Of a DNA stretch of 64,000 nt, positions 9,977 to 18,173 are shown in pieces. The notes under the pieces are model-generated. The model saw only the letters and a program-made list of their open reading frames with translations, did not search any database and was not told the DNA's origin. The DNA comes from Allobacillus halotolerans (GTDB lineage: Bacteria > Bacillota > Bacilli > Bacillales > Alkalibacillaceae): contig NZ_JAHLZF010000006.1 in assembly GCF_018967645.1 (NCBI RefSeq), positions 78,506 through 142,505 on the forward strand, in the 5' to 3' direction. The position numbers and the translations under genes were made by a program. Each line of letters starts with the position of its first letter. Within the stretch, counting starts at the first letter, position 1.

Positions 9977-10014
9977 AAATAAGCGGGCTATCGACAAAAT
10001 CGAAGTCCCGCTTA
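9977..10014 (-). terminator. Weak hairpin between dapH and dapL
   Basis: AAGCGGG ... CCCGCTT stem; on the minus strand it is followed by ATTTGTTTC, a poor T-tract. Could be a partial terminator or a processing site that sets the dapH:dapL ratio. Confidence 0.45.
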
Positions 10015-10022
10015 GATGAATA

Positions 10023-10742
10023 TTAGTTATCTAACTTTCTCAATTCTTTTTTGATCTCTGTCTTGGACTTTGTTTGGTCATCAATTTCTTTAATCACTTT
10101 TGCAGGTGTACCCGCCACGACTGTATTCGGTGGTACATCCTCTGTTACAATTGCACCAGCCGCTACAACCGCGCCTTTGCCGACAGTGACACCTTCCAAT
10201 ACGACGACGTTTGCTCCAATGACGACTTCATCTTCAACAATTACCGGTTTTGCGGATGGTGGCTCAATGACACCAGCTAACACTGTTCCGGCTCCGATGT
10301 GACAATCTTTTCCGACAGTTGCTCTTCCACCGAGTACTGCATTCATATCAATCATCGTGCCTTCACCAATGGCAGCTCCAATATTAATGGAAGCCCCCAT
10401 CATAATAACGACGCCATCACCAATGTCAACTTGATCGCGAATGATCGCGCCCGGTTCGATTCTAGCATTGATTCCTTTCAAATCCAGTAAAGGAATTGCC
10501 GAGTTACGACGGTCATTTTCGACGACATAATCATCAAAGATATTTTGGTTGTCTTCAATGATCTTTTCAATATCCTTCCACTCACCGAATAAAACTCCTG
10601 TGTCACCCTGAATGAAGTCTTTCACGTTTTCAGGATATTCAATAGCATCCAACTTACTGCCTTTTACATATACCTTTACAGGTGTTGATTTTTTTGCATT
10701 TGAGATAAAATCAATAATTTGATTTGCGTCCATCATTTCCAC
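10023..10742 (-). CDS. dapH: Tetrahydrodipicolinate N-acetyltransferase
   Basis: Acetyl-CoA-dependent enzyme that acetylates tetrahydrodipicolinate, first step of the acetylase branch toward meso-DAP and lysine. The C-terminal two thirds is a left-handed beta-helix of hexapeptide repeats (from about residue 85: [41 protein letters not shown]). The frame opens ten codons earlier, but GGAGG lies 8 bases before the GTG at 10742, and the resulting start (M)EMMDANQI matches the MKMMDAN start of B. subtilis DapH. Length 239. Co-directional with darB, 29 bases upstream. Confidence 0.95.
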   Translation of the reverse strand: MEMMDANQIIDFISNAKKSTPVKVYVKGSKLDAIEYPENVKDFIQGDTGVLFGEWKDIEKIIEDNQNIFDDYVVENDRRNSAIPLLDLKGINARIEPGAIIRDQVDIGDGVVIMMGASINIGAAIGEGTMIDMNAVLGGRATVGKDCHIGAGTVLAGVIEPPSAKPVIVEDEVVIGANVVVLEGVTVGKGAVVAAGAIVTEDVPPNTVVAGTPAKVIKEIDDQTKSKTEIKKELRKLDN

Positions 10743-10771
10743 TTCAATTTCCTCCAATACTATTCTGATCA

Positions 10772-11218
10772 TTAGATTGTTTTTTGCTGATAAAATTGAT
10801 TCCTAATTTGCTTCAACAGCTGCCTTCTGGTTAAGATGCCTTCCATTATGTTGGAATGGTTTACGACACAGACAAAATTATGATCAATTAATAAATGTAA
10901 TGCTTTTTCCAGTGTTTCACCCAATTGCAATGTTTTTATGTCATTGTCCATTACATGCTTCACAGTTATTTCATCAAGTAAATCAACTTCGATTTGATCT
11001 AAACCGAACATTTTCTCGATAATATGTGATTTGCTGATCAGACCCTTAAACGTGCCGTCATAATCCAAAACTGGAACAGCGTTATATCCAGTTTTTGTGA
11101 GTACCAGCAGCGCATGTTTCAATGGGTTGTTCAATTGGACGTGAGCCACTTTGTCAGAATCGATCATGTATTCATTCACTAATTTTTGCGTGAGATCAAA
11201 TTCTGTCACATTAAGCAT
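10772..11218 (-). CDS. darB: CBS-domain c-di-AMP-binding protein DarB/CbpB (YkuL)
   Basis: Two CBS domains (about residues 15-75 and 85-140) make up nearly the whole 148-residue protein. In B. subtilis this protein binds c-di-AMP and, when free, stimulates the stringent-response enzyme Rel and pyruvate carboxylase. Orthology is inferred from length and position next to dapH-dapL, as in the yku region. RBS AGGGGGA lies before the ATG. Head gene of a darB-dapH-dapL-VOC run. Other two-CBS proteins would look similar (compare 51010-51429), but synteny supports this name. Confidence 0.85.
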   Translation of the reverse strand: MLNVTEFDLTQKLVNEYMIDSDKVAHVQLNNPLKHALLVLTKTGYNAVPVLDYDGTFKGLISKSHIIEKMFGLDQIEVDLLDEITVKHVMDNDIKTLQLGETLEKALHLLIDHNFVCVVNHSNIMEGILTRRQLLKQIRNQFYQQKTI

Positions 11219-11425
11219 TTAGTCTCCCCCTAACCTTAATGGAAGTGGTGATCTCTTTCTCCAGTCAACCATAATTTTATCATAAACCAATTCGAATGAG
11301 TAATGAAATCATTATTCTCGATTTTGCTTTTTCACTAGCGAGACTCCAACTAAGGGTATCTTACAAGCCATGGATACAATGTAATCAGAAAGAATAGAAG
11401 AGTATTTGAAGATACCTATGACATG

Positions 11426-11460
11426 AATAGGATAGGAAAACTGGCTTCCTATCCTATTTC
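11426..11460 (-). terminator. Hairpin downstream of fadH
   Basis: Perfect stem AATAGGATAGGAA / TTCCTATCCTATT with a short loop, 35-65 bases after the fadH stop. No clear T-run on either strand, so it may be a 3' stabilising hairpin instead of an intrinsic terminator. Confidence 0.5.
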
Positions 11461-11491
11461 ATCAAATTGAGATTACAATAAGATTGTTTTT

Positions 11492-12256
11492 TTAGAAAGG
11501 GTGCTCATTTAACCATTGTCCACCATCCAATGTAATAACTTCCCCATTTAGATACGTTGCTTTATCGGAGAACATGAAATAGGCCAACTCAGCAATCTCT
11601 TCAGGTTCACCTAGCCGCTGTAGTGGAACGGAATGAATCGTACGCTTGGCCGCCTCTTCAGATTCCCATAACTTTTCAGAACCTCCTGTCCGATCAATCG
11701 GTCCCGGTGCGATTGCATTGACTCGAATACCATACTTCCTCCCCCACTCAACCGCCAATGTACGTGTCAGAGATAAAACACCGGCTTTCGCAGCAGCAGA
11801 GTGAGCAACGTATGCACCTGCATTCCACGCATAAGTTGCGACCATATTTGTAATACAACCTTTTATGCCTTTTTCAATCCAATACTTGCCGACGATGGAA
11901 GAGCAGTTAAACGTTCCATTCAATACGATGTCGATTACGGATTTCCAACCATTTGGAGTCAATTTCTCAAAAGGTACAATGAAGTTACCTGCAGCATTAT
12001 TCACTAAGAAATCAATACGTCCATATGTCTCATCTGTGACTTGAACCATTCGTTCAACGTCTTCCGGATTCCTGACATCCATAGCTACTGACAGTATATT
12101 TGAACCATCTGAACTTATTTCTTTCTTTGCTTCATCCAACCTTTCTTCATTTCTACCGGTAATCACGACTTTAGCTCCTTCATTGTGAAATTTTTTAGCC
12201 ATATACTTACCCATTCCACTGGAGCCACCTGTAACGATAACAACTTTGTTTTTCAT
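11492..12256 (-). CDS. fadH: 2,4-dienoyl-CoA reductase (SDR family)
   Basis: NADPH-dependent reductase needed to beta-oxidise unsaturated fatty acids. Classical SDR: TGGSSGMG cofactor motif (residues 8-15), NNAAGNF near 85, and GPIDRTGG after the active-site region. The usual SDR Tyr-x3-Lys is represented by a degenerate AYVAHSAAAKAG segment, as in dienoyl-CoA reductases, where the Tyr is replaced by Ser. The frame extends 38 codons upstream, but GGGAGGGG precedes the ATG at 12256, giving 254 residues, the length of B. subtilis FadH (YkuF). A FadR-like operator lies 54 bases upstream. Confidence 0.92.
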   Translation of the reverse strand: MKNKVVIVTGGSSGMGKYMAKKFHNEGAKVVITGRNEERLDEAKKEISSDGSNILSVAMDVRNPEDVERMVQVTDETYGRIDFLVNNAAGNFIVPFEKLTPNGWKSVIDIVLNGTFNCSSIVGKYWIEKGIKGCITNMVATYAWNAGAYVAHSAAAKAGVLSLTRTLAVEWGRKYGIRVNAIAPGPIDRTGGSEKLWESEEAAKRTIHSVPLQRLGEPEEIAELAYFMFSDKATYLNGEVITLDGGQWLNEHPF

Positions 12257-12309
12257 TTTTTCCCCTCCCTGTCGAATACATTCGAGATAGACACTCGAAA
12301 TCCTCCAAA

Positions 12310-12327
12310 AAAATGAATATTCGTTCA
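12310..12327 (-). promoter_or_regulatory. Putative FadR operator upstream of fadH
   Basis: The 18-mer matches the B. subtilis FadR consensus TGAATGAATATTCATTCA at 15 of 18 positions, including the whole GAATATTC core. It sits 54-71 bases before the fadH start. fadH belongs to the FadR regulon in B. subtilis, so long-chain acyl-CoA-relieved repression is expected. It also lies in the divergent ykuE promoter region. Confidence 0.7.
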
Positions 12328-12400
12328 TTTTTCTCAAGTTACAAACAGTGAACCTCATGCTATAATGCAACTAATTGAACAGAAAGGTGATTAACCGCTT

Positions 12401-13267
12401 ATGAATCGGAGAACATTTCTGAAACGTTCGTTAATAGGGACAATTGGTTTAGTCGGAGCAGGTTACGGTGGTTATTACTATGCGCACGAAATTGAGCCTC
12501 GTTGGGTAAATATTGTTCGAAATGACATAAAATCAGAACGGATACCTGAGTCTTTTGAAGGGTTTAAAATGTTACAGTTAACGGATACTCATATCGGGTT
12601 TAATTATGGATTGAAGGAACTCGATGATTTGATTCAAACAATCGGAGAATTGGACCCAGATCTTATCTTATTCACCGGTGATCTTATCGATGATCCATCG
12701 ACAATCTCCAACCAACAGTACGCAAAGGTCATTGATAAACTAAGTGAAATACAAGCACGTCATGGAAAGTACTGGATATACGGAAACCATGATCATGGCG
12801 GATATGGAACTGAAAAGATTGCTCAAGTGATGTCCTCTGCAGGTTTTCAACTGTTAAAAAACGAGACGACGAAAATTCAAAAAGATGGGGATTACTTCAA
12901 TCTCTCTGGATTGGACGATATTTTACTTGGCAATCCAGAGATTACCCAATTAATTGATCAATCAGAACAAGATCGATTCAATATTCTTCTTTCACATGAA
13001 CCAGATTTTGCGGACACGACGAAAAACTTTCCGTTTGATGTGCAACTATCTGGTCATAGTCATGGCGGTCAAATTCAGTTACCGATCATCGGTTATATTA
13101 TTACACCTATTTTAGGTGAGAAGTATGTAGAAGGAAGCTTTACGCTTGGCGAAAGGCCTTTACAGCTATTTGTCTCAAAAGGCCTTGGAACAACCCGTCT
13201 TCCATTTCGGTTTTTATGTCGTCCAGAGATCAATCTATATACACTAAGAAAAGATGATTCAAAGTAA
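12401..13267 (+). CDS. ykuE: Tat-exported metallophosphoesterase (YkuE)
   Basis: Calcineurin-like phosphoesterase. The N-terminus has a twin-arginine signal, NRRTFLKR (residues 2-9), followed by a glycine-rich hydrophobic stretch to about 27. Metal motifs follow in order: D62-x-H64, GDLIDD (93-98), GNHDHG (129-134), a late SHEPDF and SGHSHGGQ. B. subtilis YkuE is an established substrate of the TatAyCy translocase and binds to the cell wall, and the position beside fadH is conserved. No tat genes are in the window. Physiological substrate is not evident. Confidence 0.93.
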   Translation: MNRRTFLKRSLIGTIGLVGAGYGGYYYAHEIEPRWVNIVRNDIKSERIPESFEGFKMLQLTDTHIGFNYGLKELDDLIQTIGELDPDLILFTGDLIDDPSTISNQQYAKVIDKLSEIQARHGKYWIYGNHDHGGYGTEKIAQVMSSAGFQLLKNETTKIQKDGDYFNLSGLDDILLGNPEITQLIDQSEQDRFNILLSHEPDFADTTKNFPFDVQLSGHSHGGQIQLPIIGYIITPILGEKYVEGSFTLGERPLQLFVSKGLGTTRLPFRFLCRPEINLYTLRKDDSK

Positions 13268-13373
13268 AACTTCTCACTTCTAAGATTTGTTGAAATTTCT
13301 TCATGTTTTCGTTCGTTAGCATTCAAGTTAAGGTGTTAAAATGATAGTAAATATAGTACTGGAGTGGCAGGTT

Positions 13374-13976
13374 ATGAATCTGAAAAAAATAATGATTGGA
13401 TTGCTCGTTATTCTTTCGGTTACGTTTCTTTCAGCGTGTGGAGAAGACGAGTCAGGGAAATATACACCAGACCCTCAACTTGAAACGGAAGTAGAGAACT
13501 TTGAGTATACAAACCAAGATGGAGAGACTGTCAGCCTTGAAGACCTTAAAGGCAATTACTGGGTGGGCACCTTTATCTTCACCAACTGTGAAACGGTTTG
13601 TCCACCAATGACTGCAAACATGTCAAAAGTACAGTCCGAAGCGAAAGAAAAGGATATTGATTTACGATTTGTATCATTTTCCGTGGACCCAGTAAACGAT
13701 GATCCAAAAGATTTAAAAGAGTATGGAAATAATTTTAATGCAGACTTTACGAATTGGGATTTTCTAACTGGGTATAACCAAAAAGAAATCGAAAGCTTTG
13801 CGGCAAATTCATTTAAAACGCTTGTTTCTAAAGTCGACGGTTATGATCAAGTAAACCATGGAATATCTTTTTTCCTCGTTTCTCCTGAAGGTACCGTTCT
13901 GAATATGTTTTCTGGTACTGACCAAGAAGAATACGGGCAGATTCTAGATTACGTGGAATATTATAAGAAAGATTAA
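13374..13976 (+). CDS. Sco1/SenC-family copper lipoprotein (YpmQ-like)
   Basis: Copper chaperone/thiol reductase for assembling the Cu(A) centre of cytochrome c oxidase. From the ATG at 13374 there is a 20-residue lipoprotein signal with lipobox LSAC; an upstream ATG at 13341 is open but would give a poorer signal peptide. The thioredoxin fold carries C-x3-C in NCETVCPP and the distal copper His in VNHGISFF. Length 200 fits YpmQ. It is followed directly by a terminator and is separated from ykuE by about 100 bases. No oxidase genes are nearby. Confidence 0.9.
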   Translation: MNLKKIMIGLLVILSVTFLSACGEDESGKYTPDPQLETEVENFEYTNQDGETVSLEDLKGNYWVGTFIFTNCETVCPPMTANMSKVQSEAKEKDIDLRFVSFSVDPVNDDPKDLKEYGNNFNADFTNWDFLTGYNQKEIESFAANSFKTLVSKVDGYDQVNHGISFFLVSPEGTVLNMFSGTDQEEYGQILDYVEYYKKD

Positions 13977-14005
13977 AAACGAGCTCATCAATAGCTCGTT
14001 TTTTC
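13977..14005 (+). terminator. Terminator after the Sco1 gene
   Basis: Stem AAACGAGCT / AGCTCGTTT, loop CATCAAT, then T-run; immediately after the stop codon and ahead of the converging membrane-protein gene. Confidence 0.85.
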
Positions 14006-14011
14006 TTCACC

Positions 14012-14356
14012 TTATATATTGTTCTTGTTTTTCTTCATCTGTGATAAACTCTTAACAGTAATCGCAGCAATCAATAAAAGTCCGAATAACATTAATGCAA
14101 TGAGTACATTGAGAAGAAATTGATACCTTTCATTCGTATCTGTCAGTTGATGGGATAGAAAGCTGAAATCGCTAAACACCCAGAATAACAACAGGATGGT
14201 TGTAAACATAAAACTCAATGTCCTGGTTCCATATCGCATTAAACAAAAACGGACGAATCGATTGACTCCTAGATAGCTAATTGCTGAAATTAATATTAAC
14301 AAGAACACAGCAAGATAATCTTCTGTAATGATTTGATACATCTCTTTGAAAATCAT
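14012..14356 (-). CDS. Small multi-pass membrane protein, unknown
   Basis: A 114-residue protein with three hydrophobic segments (about 13-33, 46-66 and 83-105), a basic loop (RFVRFCLMRYGTR) between the first two and a Lys-rich C-terminal tail. GGGGTGAGAA precedes the ATG, and codon use looks native. I recognise no domain or enzyme motif. It lies between the Sco1 gene (converging) and patA (divergent), so it is a single-gene unit; neighbours give no clear clue to its role. Confidence 0.75.
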   Translation of the reverse strand: MIFKEMYQIITEDYLAVFLLILISAISYLGVNRFVRFCLMRYGTRTLSFMFTTILLLFWVFSDFSFLSHQLTDTNERYQFLLNVLIALMLFGLLLIAAITVKSLSQMKKNKNNI

Positions 14357-14432
14357 TTTCTCACCCCATCACCCATTATGGGCAATGACATGACAATTCA
14401 ATCAAGAATATTTGTAAAGGTAGGAATAATCA

Positions 14433-15581
14433 ATGGAGCATTTATTGAATGATACCGTAAGAGGACTTGAAATCTCTGGAATTCGTAAGTTTTTCAATTT
14501 AGTTGGTGACCAAAAAGACATTTTATCTTTAACAATTGGGCAACCCGATTTTCAGACTCCAGCTCATATCAAAGAGGCAGCCAAACAAGCCTTAGACCAA
14601 AATCATACGCAATATACACCAAACGCAGGTTTGTTGGATTTGCGGAAAGCAATTAGCGATTTTGTCCAATCAAACTACCAATTATCTTATCGACCTGAAG
14701 ATGAAGTGATTGTTACCGTTGGAGCTTCCCAAGCGATTGATATCACATTACGTTCAATCCTTTCACCTGGAGATGAAGTCATTTTACCAGGACCGGTTTA
14801 TCCAGGCTACGAACCACTAATTCGCTTGGCTGGAGCAACACCAAAATATATAGACACACGGACAAACGGTTTTAAATTAACGGCTGACCTTTTAAAAGAA
14901 AACCTGACGAGTAAGACCAAATGTATCATCCTTTCTTACCCTTCAAATCCTACAGGCGTTACCTTATCTAAAGAAGAACTCCAAGAAATTGCCGATTTGA
15001 TCAGTGGTAGAGACACTTTTATTTTAGCAGATGAGATTTATAGCGAATTAACTTATGAGCGTAACCATACATCTATTGGGATATTTGAACAGGTTCGAAA
15101 GCAGACACTGATTGTACAAGGGTTATCCAAATCTCATTCAATGACAGGATTTCGGATCGGTTATTTGCTTGCACCGAAAGAAATCCAACAGCATGTTCTG
15201 AAGGTGCATCAATATAATGTGTCATGCCCAACATCCATCAGTCAATACGCCGCACTGGAAGCCTTAACAGAAGGGAAATCAGACCCGGTCGTGATGAAAA
15301 ATGCTTATAAAGAAAGACGTAACTATGTACTGAAGCGACTTGAACAAATGAACATGGAAGCGGTCGCTCCAGACGGGGCTTTCTATGTGTTTGTCAAAAT
15401 TCCTACAAATGAAAAGAGTTTTGAATTTGCCATGAGACTGGTCAACGAAGCTAAGTTAGCTTTTGTTCCAGGGGATGCATTCTCAAAGTTTGGAGAGGGT
15501 TATCTTAGGCTTTCATACGCTTATGAAATGAGCGTATTGGAAGAAGGGTTAAATCGTCTTGAGCAATTCTTAAATCAATAA
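14433..15581 (+). CDS. patA: N-acetyl-LL-diaminopimelate aminotransferase (PatA)
   Basis: Class I/II PLP aminotransferase converting N-acetyl-2-amino-6-oxopimelate to N-acetyl-LL-DAP with glutamate as donor. It shows the YTPNAGLLDLRKAI segment, SYPSNPTGVT (about 170), ADEIYSEL (PLP-ring Asp and Tyr) and SKSHSMTGFRIG with the Schiff-base Lys near 232; the end has the substrate Arg in YLRLSYA. Length 382 matches B. subtilis PatA. With dapH and dapL 4-5 kb away it completes the dedicated steps of the acetylase branch. AAAGGTAGG precedes the ATG. Confidence 0.9.
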   Translation: MEHLLNDTVRGLEISGIRKFFNLVGDQKDILSLTIGQPDFQTPAHIKEAAKQALDQNHTQYTPNAGLLDLRKAISDFVQSNYQLSYRPEDEVIVTVGASQAIDITLRSILSPGDEVILPGPVYPGYEPLIRLAGATPKYIDTRTNGFKLTADLLKENLTSKTKCIILSYPSNPTGVTLSKEELQEIADLISGRDTFILADEIYSELTYERNHTSIGIFEQVRKQTLIVQGLSKSHSMTGFRIGYLLAPKEIQQHVLKVHQYNVSCPTSISQYAALEALTEGKSDPVVMKNAYKERRNYVLKRLEQMNMEAVAPDGAFYVFVKIPTNEKSFEFAMRLVNEAKLAFVPGDAFSKFGEGYLRLSYAYEMSVLEEGLNRLEQFLNQ

Positions 15582-15584
15582 GCA

Positions 15585-15755
15585 TCATTTCTGCATTTTT
15601 TGTTGAAGTTCAATATGTTCATTAATCAATCGATCAAGCTCTTGGGAAGCTTCAATGGACTCATCACTAAGTCTTCCTTTCTCTGTTGCTTGCTCGACCA
15701 TTTTCTCCCGAAGTATTTCAATTTCTTTTTCAAGCTGGCTAAGTTTATTTTTCAT
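15585..15755 (-). CDS. Spo0E-like aspartyl-phosphate phosphatase
   Basis: A 56-residue all-helical protein. The second helix contains the family signature S-Q-E-L-D-R-L-I-N (residues 37-45), in which the SxxxD motif is the part that enters the active site of Spo0A~P or related response regulators. The first helix is a heptad-like Glu/Lys/Leu segment. Size and motif match the Spo0E family, which dephosphorylates Spo0A~P and delays sporulation. It converges on patA, their stops three bases apart. The RBS (GGTGG, 9 bases upstream) is weak. Which paralogue it is cannot be told. Confidence 0.85.
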   Translation of the reverse strand: MKNKLSQLEKEIEILREKMVEQATEKGRLSDESIEASQELDRLINEHIELQQKMQK

Positions 15756-16332
15756 TTATTTCAAACCACCATTCTAAGGTATTCTTTTCTATAAATCATT
15801 TAAGGATTTCGAGCAGCTGCGCTCGTTATCCTTATTGCATAAGTTATAAAACAGTAATACTATATTATAATAGCGATTGAAAAGGCAACCGATTTGAACT
15901 ACTTTTCCCTAAATAATCTGATCAGCAAGATCGATACCTCCCAACACCGAAACGTATGTTCTCATTATACAATTTCGAAGGTCGTATGGGAAGTGATATA
16001 GCTTCTTGCCAGACAATAGGGGTGCCCGTTTATCCTTTGGCGGAAAGCAGTTCACCTCCACTCTTCGCTTACCTGAGAATGGAGTCCTTCAGTCTGAATC
16101 GATAAAGAATATAAATTAATTATACCCTTTCATTTTATAGATAAACTAAGTCAAACTATTTTTTGTAGCCATTTAACATGCATTTGAGCATACGTTTAAG
16201 AAACGGGTAACAGGGAAAATAAAAAACGATGATTAAAGAAGTTGCCACATAATTGTGGTAAACTAATCAGTATACAATGATTAAAATGAACTTCCTTATA
16301 TAGAAGGATCAGCACGGAAAGGAAGAACCAAA
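15756..16332. other. Gene-free 577-base stretch before the signal peptidase gene
   Basis: No convincing reading frame on either strand. It contains a strong hairpin at 15800-15832 (AAGGAT..CGAGC / GCTCG..ATCCTT) without a T-run, a minus-strand promoter overlapped by a LexA-like box (15950-15992), and the promoter and leader region of the signal peptidase gene. The G+C-richer segment 15975-16085 looks structured but I could not match it to a known RNA family. Confidence 0.5.
15950..15992 (-). promoter_or_regulatory. Promoter overlapped by LexA-like box
   Basis: On the minus strand, TTCCCA (15992-15987), a 17-base spacer, TATAAT (15969-15964), then GAACATACGTTT (15961-15950), one mismatch from the Bacillus LexA core GAAC-N4-GTTC. 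A GGGAGG ribosome-site-like sequence follows but leads only to a nine-codon frame. Confidence 0.4.
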
Positions 16333-16842
16333 TTGAAAAAAGAATTATGGGAATGGGGTAAAGCAATTGTTATTGCTTTGATTATTGCTTTTTTCCTTCG
16401 AACATTTGTGTTTGCGACATCAATTGTTGAAGGCGCAAGTATGGATCCAACCCTAGAAGATGGAGAGAGGGTTATTTTCAATAAAATTGTTTACTTTGTC
16501 AATGAACCAGACCGTGGCGAAATTGTCATTATCTCTCGTGAAACTAAAAATTATGTTAAACGTATTATTGGTAAACCAAATGACATTATCGAGTATAAAA
16601 ACAATACGCTTTTTATAAATGGCGAAGCTTACGAAGAAGATTATCTCACCGAAGCATTACGACATGAGACGGATGCATTTGGGCCTGTAGAAGTTCCTGA
16701 AGGAAAATACTTTGTTATGGGAGACAATCGACCGATCAGTAAAGATAGCCGAAACGGATTAGGCTTAATTGATGAAGATGATATTATCGGTCGTTCTGAA
16801 TTTATTATCTTCCCGTTTGACCATATTTCAATGACACGATAA
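16333..16842 (+). CDS. lepB: Type I signal peptidase
   Basis: Membrane-anchored protease that removes signal peptides from exported preproteins. One N-terminal helix (about 10-28) leads to the catalytic Ser in GASMDP (S36) and the general-base Lys in YVKRIIG (K76), then GDNRPISKDSR, the Gram-positive box E motif. Length 169 and the single anchor match the SipS/SipT class. The start is TTG at 16333, supported by AAAGGAAG nine bases upstream and the immediate MKKE N-terminus; no in-frame ATG gives the anchor. Followed by a strong terminator. Confidence 0.93.
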   Translation: MKKELWEWGKAIVIALIIAFFLRTFVFATSIVEGASMDPTLEDGERVIFNKIVYFVNEPDRGEIVIISRETKNYVKRIIGKPNDIIEYKNNTLFINGEAYEEDYLTEALRHETDAFGPVEVPEGKYFVMGDNRPISKDSRNGLGLIDEDDIIGRSEFIIFPFDHISMTR

Positions 16843-16874
16843 GAACTGAAATGTACATCATAAGTGACAGACGA

Positions 16875-16925
16875 TAACCCCAGTTAATGGACAACTGTAA
16901 ACAGTCCACTAACTGGGGTTAATTA
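16875..16925 (+). terminator. Terminator after signal peptidase
   Basis: AACCCCAGTTA / TAACTGGGGTT outer stem with inner TGGAC/GTCCA; weak T-run (TTAATTAT). The same CCCCAGTT/CCCCAGATT-type stem recurs at 28643 and 39590. Confidence 0.75.
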
Positions 16926-17040
16926 TATCACTCTTGCTATTATCGTAGTTTTACTTATAACTTATTCGGATTACGATACGAATCACTTTCTCAATCATTT
17001 AAACTTCCCTTTTCAGGGAACATTTTAGTGATCGTTTATC

Positions 17041-17187
17041 TTATCTTTTATACGTGCCAAGATTCAGTGGTAGCTGAAGTAAAGATTCATTTAATTCCTT
17101 CAATCGATGATCAATTCTGTGTAATAAATAAAACGTTACCAAAATTGGAAAACCAACTTCTGGAATCCAAGTAATCCATTGCTCCAT
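17041..17187 (-). CDS. YvrJ-family small membrane protein
   Basis: A 48-residue protein with one hydrophobic segment (about 8-23, containing the conserved GFPI) followed by HRIDHRLKELNESL, the pattern of the YvrJ family. AGGAGGG lies 7 bases before the ATG. It is the third gene of a run with DUF1659 and DUF2922 proteins, an association common in Bacillaceae, though a terminator at 17266-17306 separates it from them. Function unknown; a phage or holin-like origin is sometimes suggested for such clusters but nothing here proves it. Confidence 0.82.
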   Translation of the reverse strand: MEQWITWIPEVGFPILVTFYLLHRIDHRLKELNESLLQLPLNLGTYKR

Positions 17188-17265
17188 ACCTATCCCTCCT
17201 TTTTTATCAATCTAGGCCACGATGCTATTGAGTCACACTTAGATTGAAGTGTTGCACTTAATCAT

Positions 17266-17306
17266 TAAAAAACGACTGAATAGAGCCGTCCTCTATTCAG
17301 CCGTCA
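17266..17306 (-). terminator. Terminator between DUF2922 and YvrJ genes
   Basis: Stem CTGAATAGAG / CTCTATTCAG extended by ACG/CGT, followed on the minus strand by TTTTTT. It would reduce expression of the YvrJ gene relative to the two upstream genes. Confidence 0.85.
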
Positions 17307-17310
17307 TCAA

Positions 17311-17526
17311 TTAATCAAGTGAGATTTCTTCAACTGTACGATCGACGACTTGAGCACTATCCATACTGACATATGAGCCGCCACTTGATGTGAAAACGTC
17401 TTGATCGATAATCACCTGCATAGCTTGTTTAACGGCAATTGGATCTACAGGCTCCTTAGGGTCATCTAGTGAAACTGTTGATAACCGTCCTTCTTCATTC
17501 CGGAACTTTAATTCGATTCGTTTCAT
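17311..17526 (-). CDS. DUF2922 family protein
   Basis: A 71-residue soluble protein; the pattern KRIELKFRNEEGR, SLDDPKEPVDP, AMQVIIDQDVF and a final acidic tail is that of DUF2922. The frame opens with GTG three codons earlier, but that overlaps the AGGAGG ribosome site, so the ATG at 17526 (spacing 8) is chosen. It lies 33 bases after the DUF1659 gene with which it is co-transcribed. No biochemical role is known to me. Confidence 0.83.
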   Translation of the reverse strand: MKRIELKFRNEEGRLSTVSLDDPKEPVDPIAVKQAMQVIIDQDVFTSSGGSYVSMDSAQVVDRTVEEISLD

Positions 17527-17559
17527 CCTCGCCACCTCCTTTTTTGTGAACTGCTACTA

Positions 17560-17778
17560 TTAGTTTTGAATATTGTACGTATTGTTTCGAACGATTTGGT
17601 GAAGTGGATGCGCCTGCAAGTTAGCTAAAGAATTTGCTACAGTATAAAGTGCAGTTGCATCGGCTTCTGTATTCACTTGGTTGAAATTTTTACGCTTGAT
17701 TATGATTTTCCCTTCTTGGTCAATCCCCGTTTCAAACATTAACTGGAGTTGTGTATCTAATTTTAATTCGCTCGCCAT
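17560..17778 (-). CDS. DUF1659 family protein
   Basis: A 72-residue protein whose LQLMFETGIDQEGKIIIKRK and FNQVNTEADATALYTVANSL segments match DUF1659, usually found beside DUF2922 and YvrJ genes. The frame opens seven codons upstream but GGAGGG 9 bases before the ATG at 17778 sets the start. First gene of the small cluster; the terminator at 17821-17862 ends the preceding unit. Function unknown. Confidence 0.83.
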   Translation of the reverse strand: MASELKLDTQLQLMFETGIDQEGKIIIKRKNFNQVNTEADATALYTVANSLANLQAHPLHQIVRNNTYNIQN

Positions 17779-17820
17779 GTGTCTGCTCCCTCCTTTCAAC
17801 TATATAATCGCCAAGAACAT

Positions 17821-17862
17821 AAAAAAAGTGTGAAATGTATTGAAACATTTCACACTTTCTTT
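17821..17862 (-). terminator. Terminator of the 27-residue peptide gene
   Basis: Stem AAAGTGTGAAATGT / ACATTTCACACTTT with a five-base loop; on the minus strand TTTTTTT follows. Confidence 0.88.
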
Positions 17863-17899
17863 ACGTCTAATGATAAGGGAACAGTTCTTTAAGTGAAGA

Positions 17900-17983
17900 T
17901 TATTGGTTTGCATTGTCGAATATACAGTAACCAATAAACGTAACAAGAACAGCCATCATGATAATACCTAATACAACATCCAC
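17900..17983 (-). CDS. 27-residue membrane peptide
   Basis: TAGGAGG lies 8-9 bases before a GTG that opens a 27-codon frame: five residues, then one long hydrophobic helix (VLGIIMMAVLVTFIGYCIF) and a polar end DNANQ. The frame continues upstream without a better start; the nearby ATG is in another frame and stops after three codons. A strong terminator follows 40 bases later, so this looks like a dedicated short transcript. Single-helix peptides of this size in Bacillus include sporulation and stress peptides; I cannot assign it. Confidence 0.6.
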   Translation of the reverse strand: MDVVLGIIMMAVLVTFIGYCIFDNANQ

Positions 17984-18173
17984 TTCTGTTGCACCTCCTA
18001 AGGTTGCTACTATCAAATCTATACATATTATATCATAACAAATAACATATCTTTTATGGAAATGTTCACAGAAAAAATTTAACAAATAGCCACGAACTTC
18101 ACCAATTATTCACGAGAAACTATGCTAAAATGGATTTAATAGATCAAATGAAAGGCGAGCGACAGGTGATTGA

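Noticed and set aside
15960..16090. Riboswitch or T-box in the signal peptidase upstream region
   Set aside because: I compared it by memory with T-box, SAM, lysine, THF, ZTP, ydaO and 6S elements; no conserved core was found, so no RNA family is claimed.
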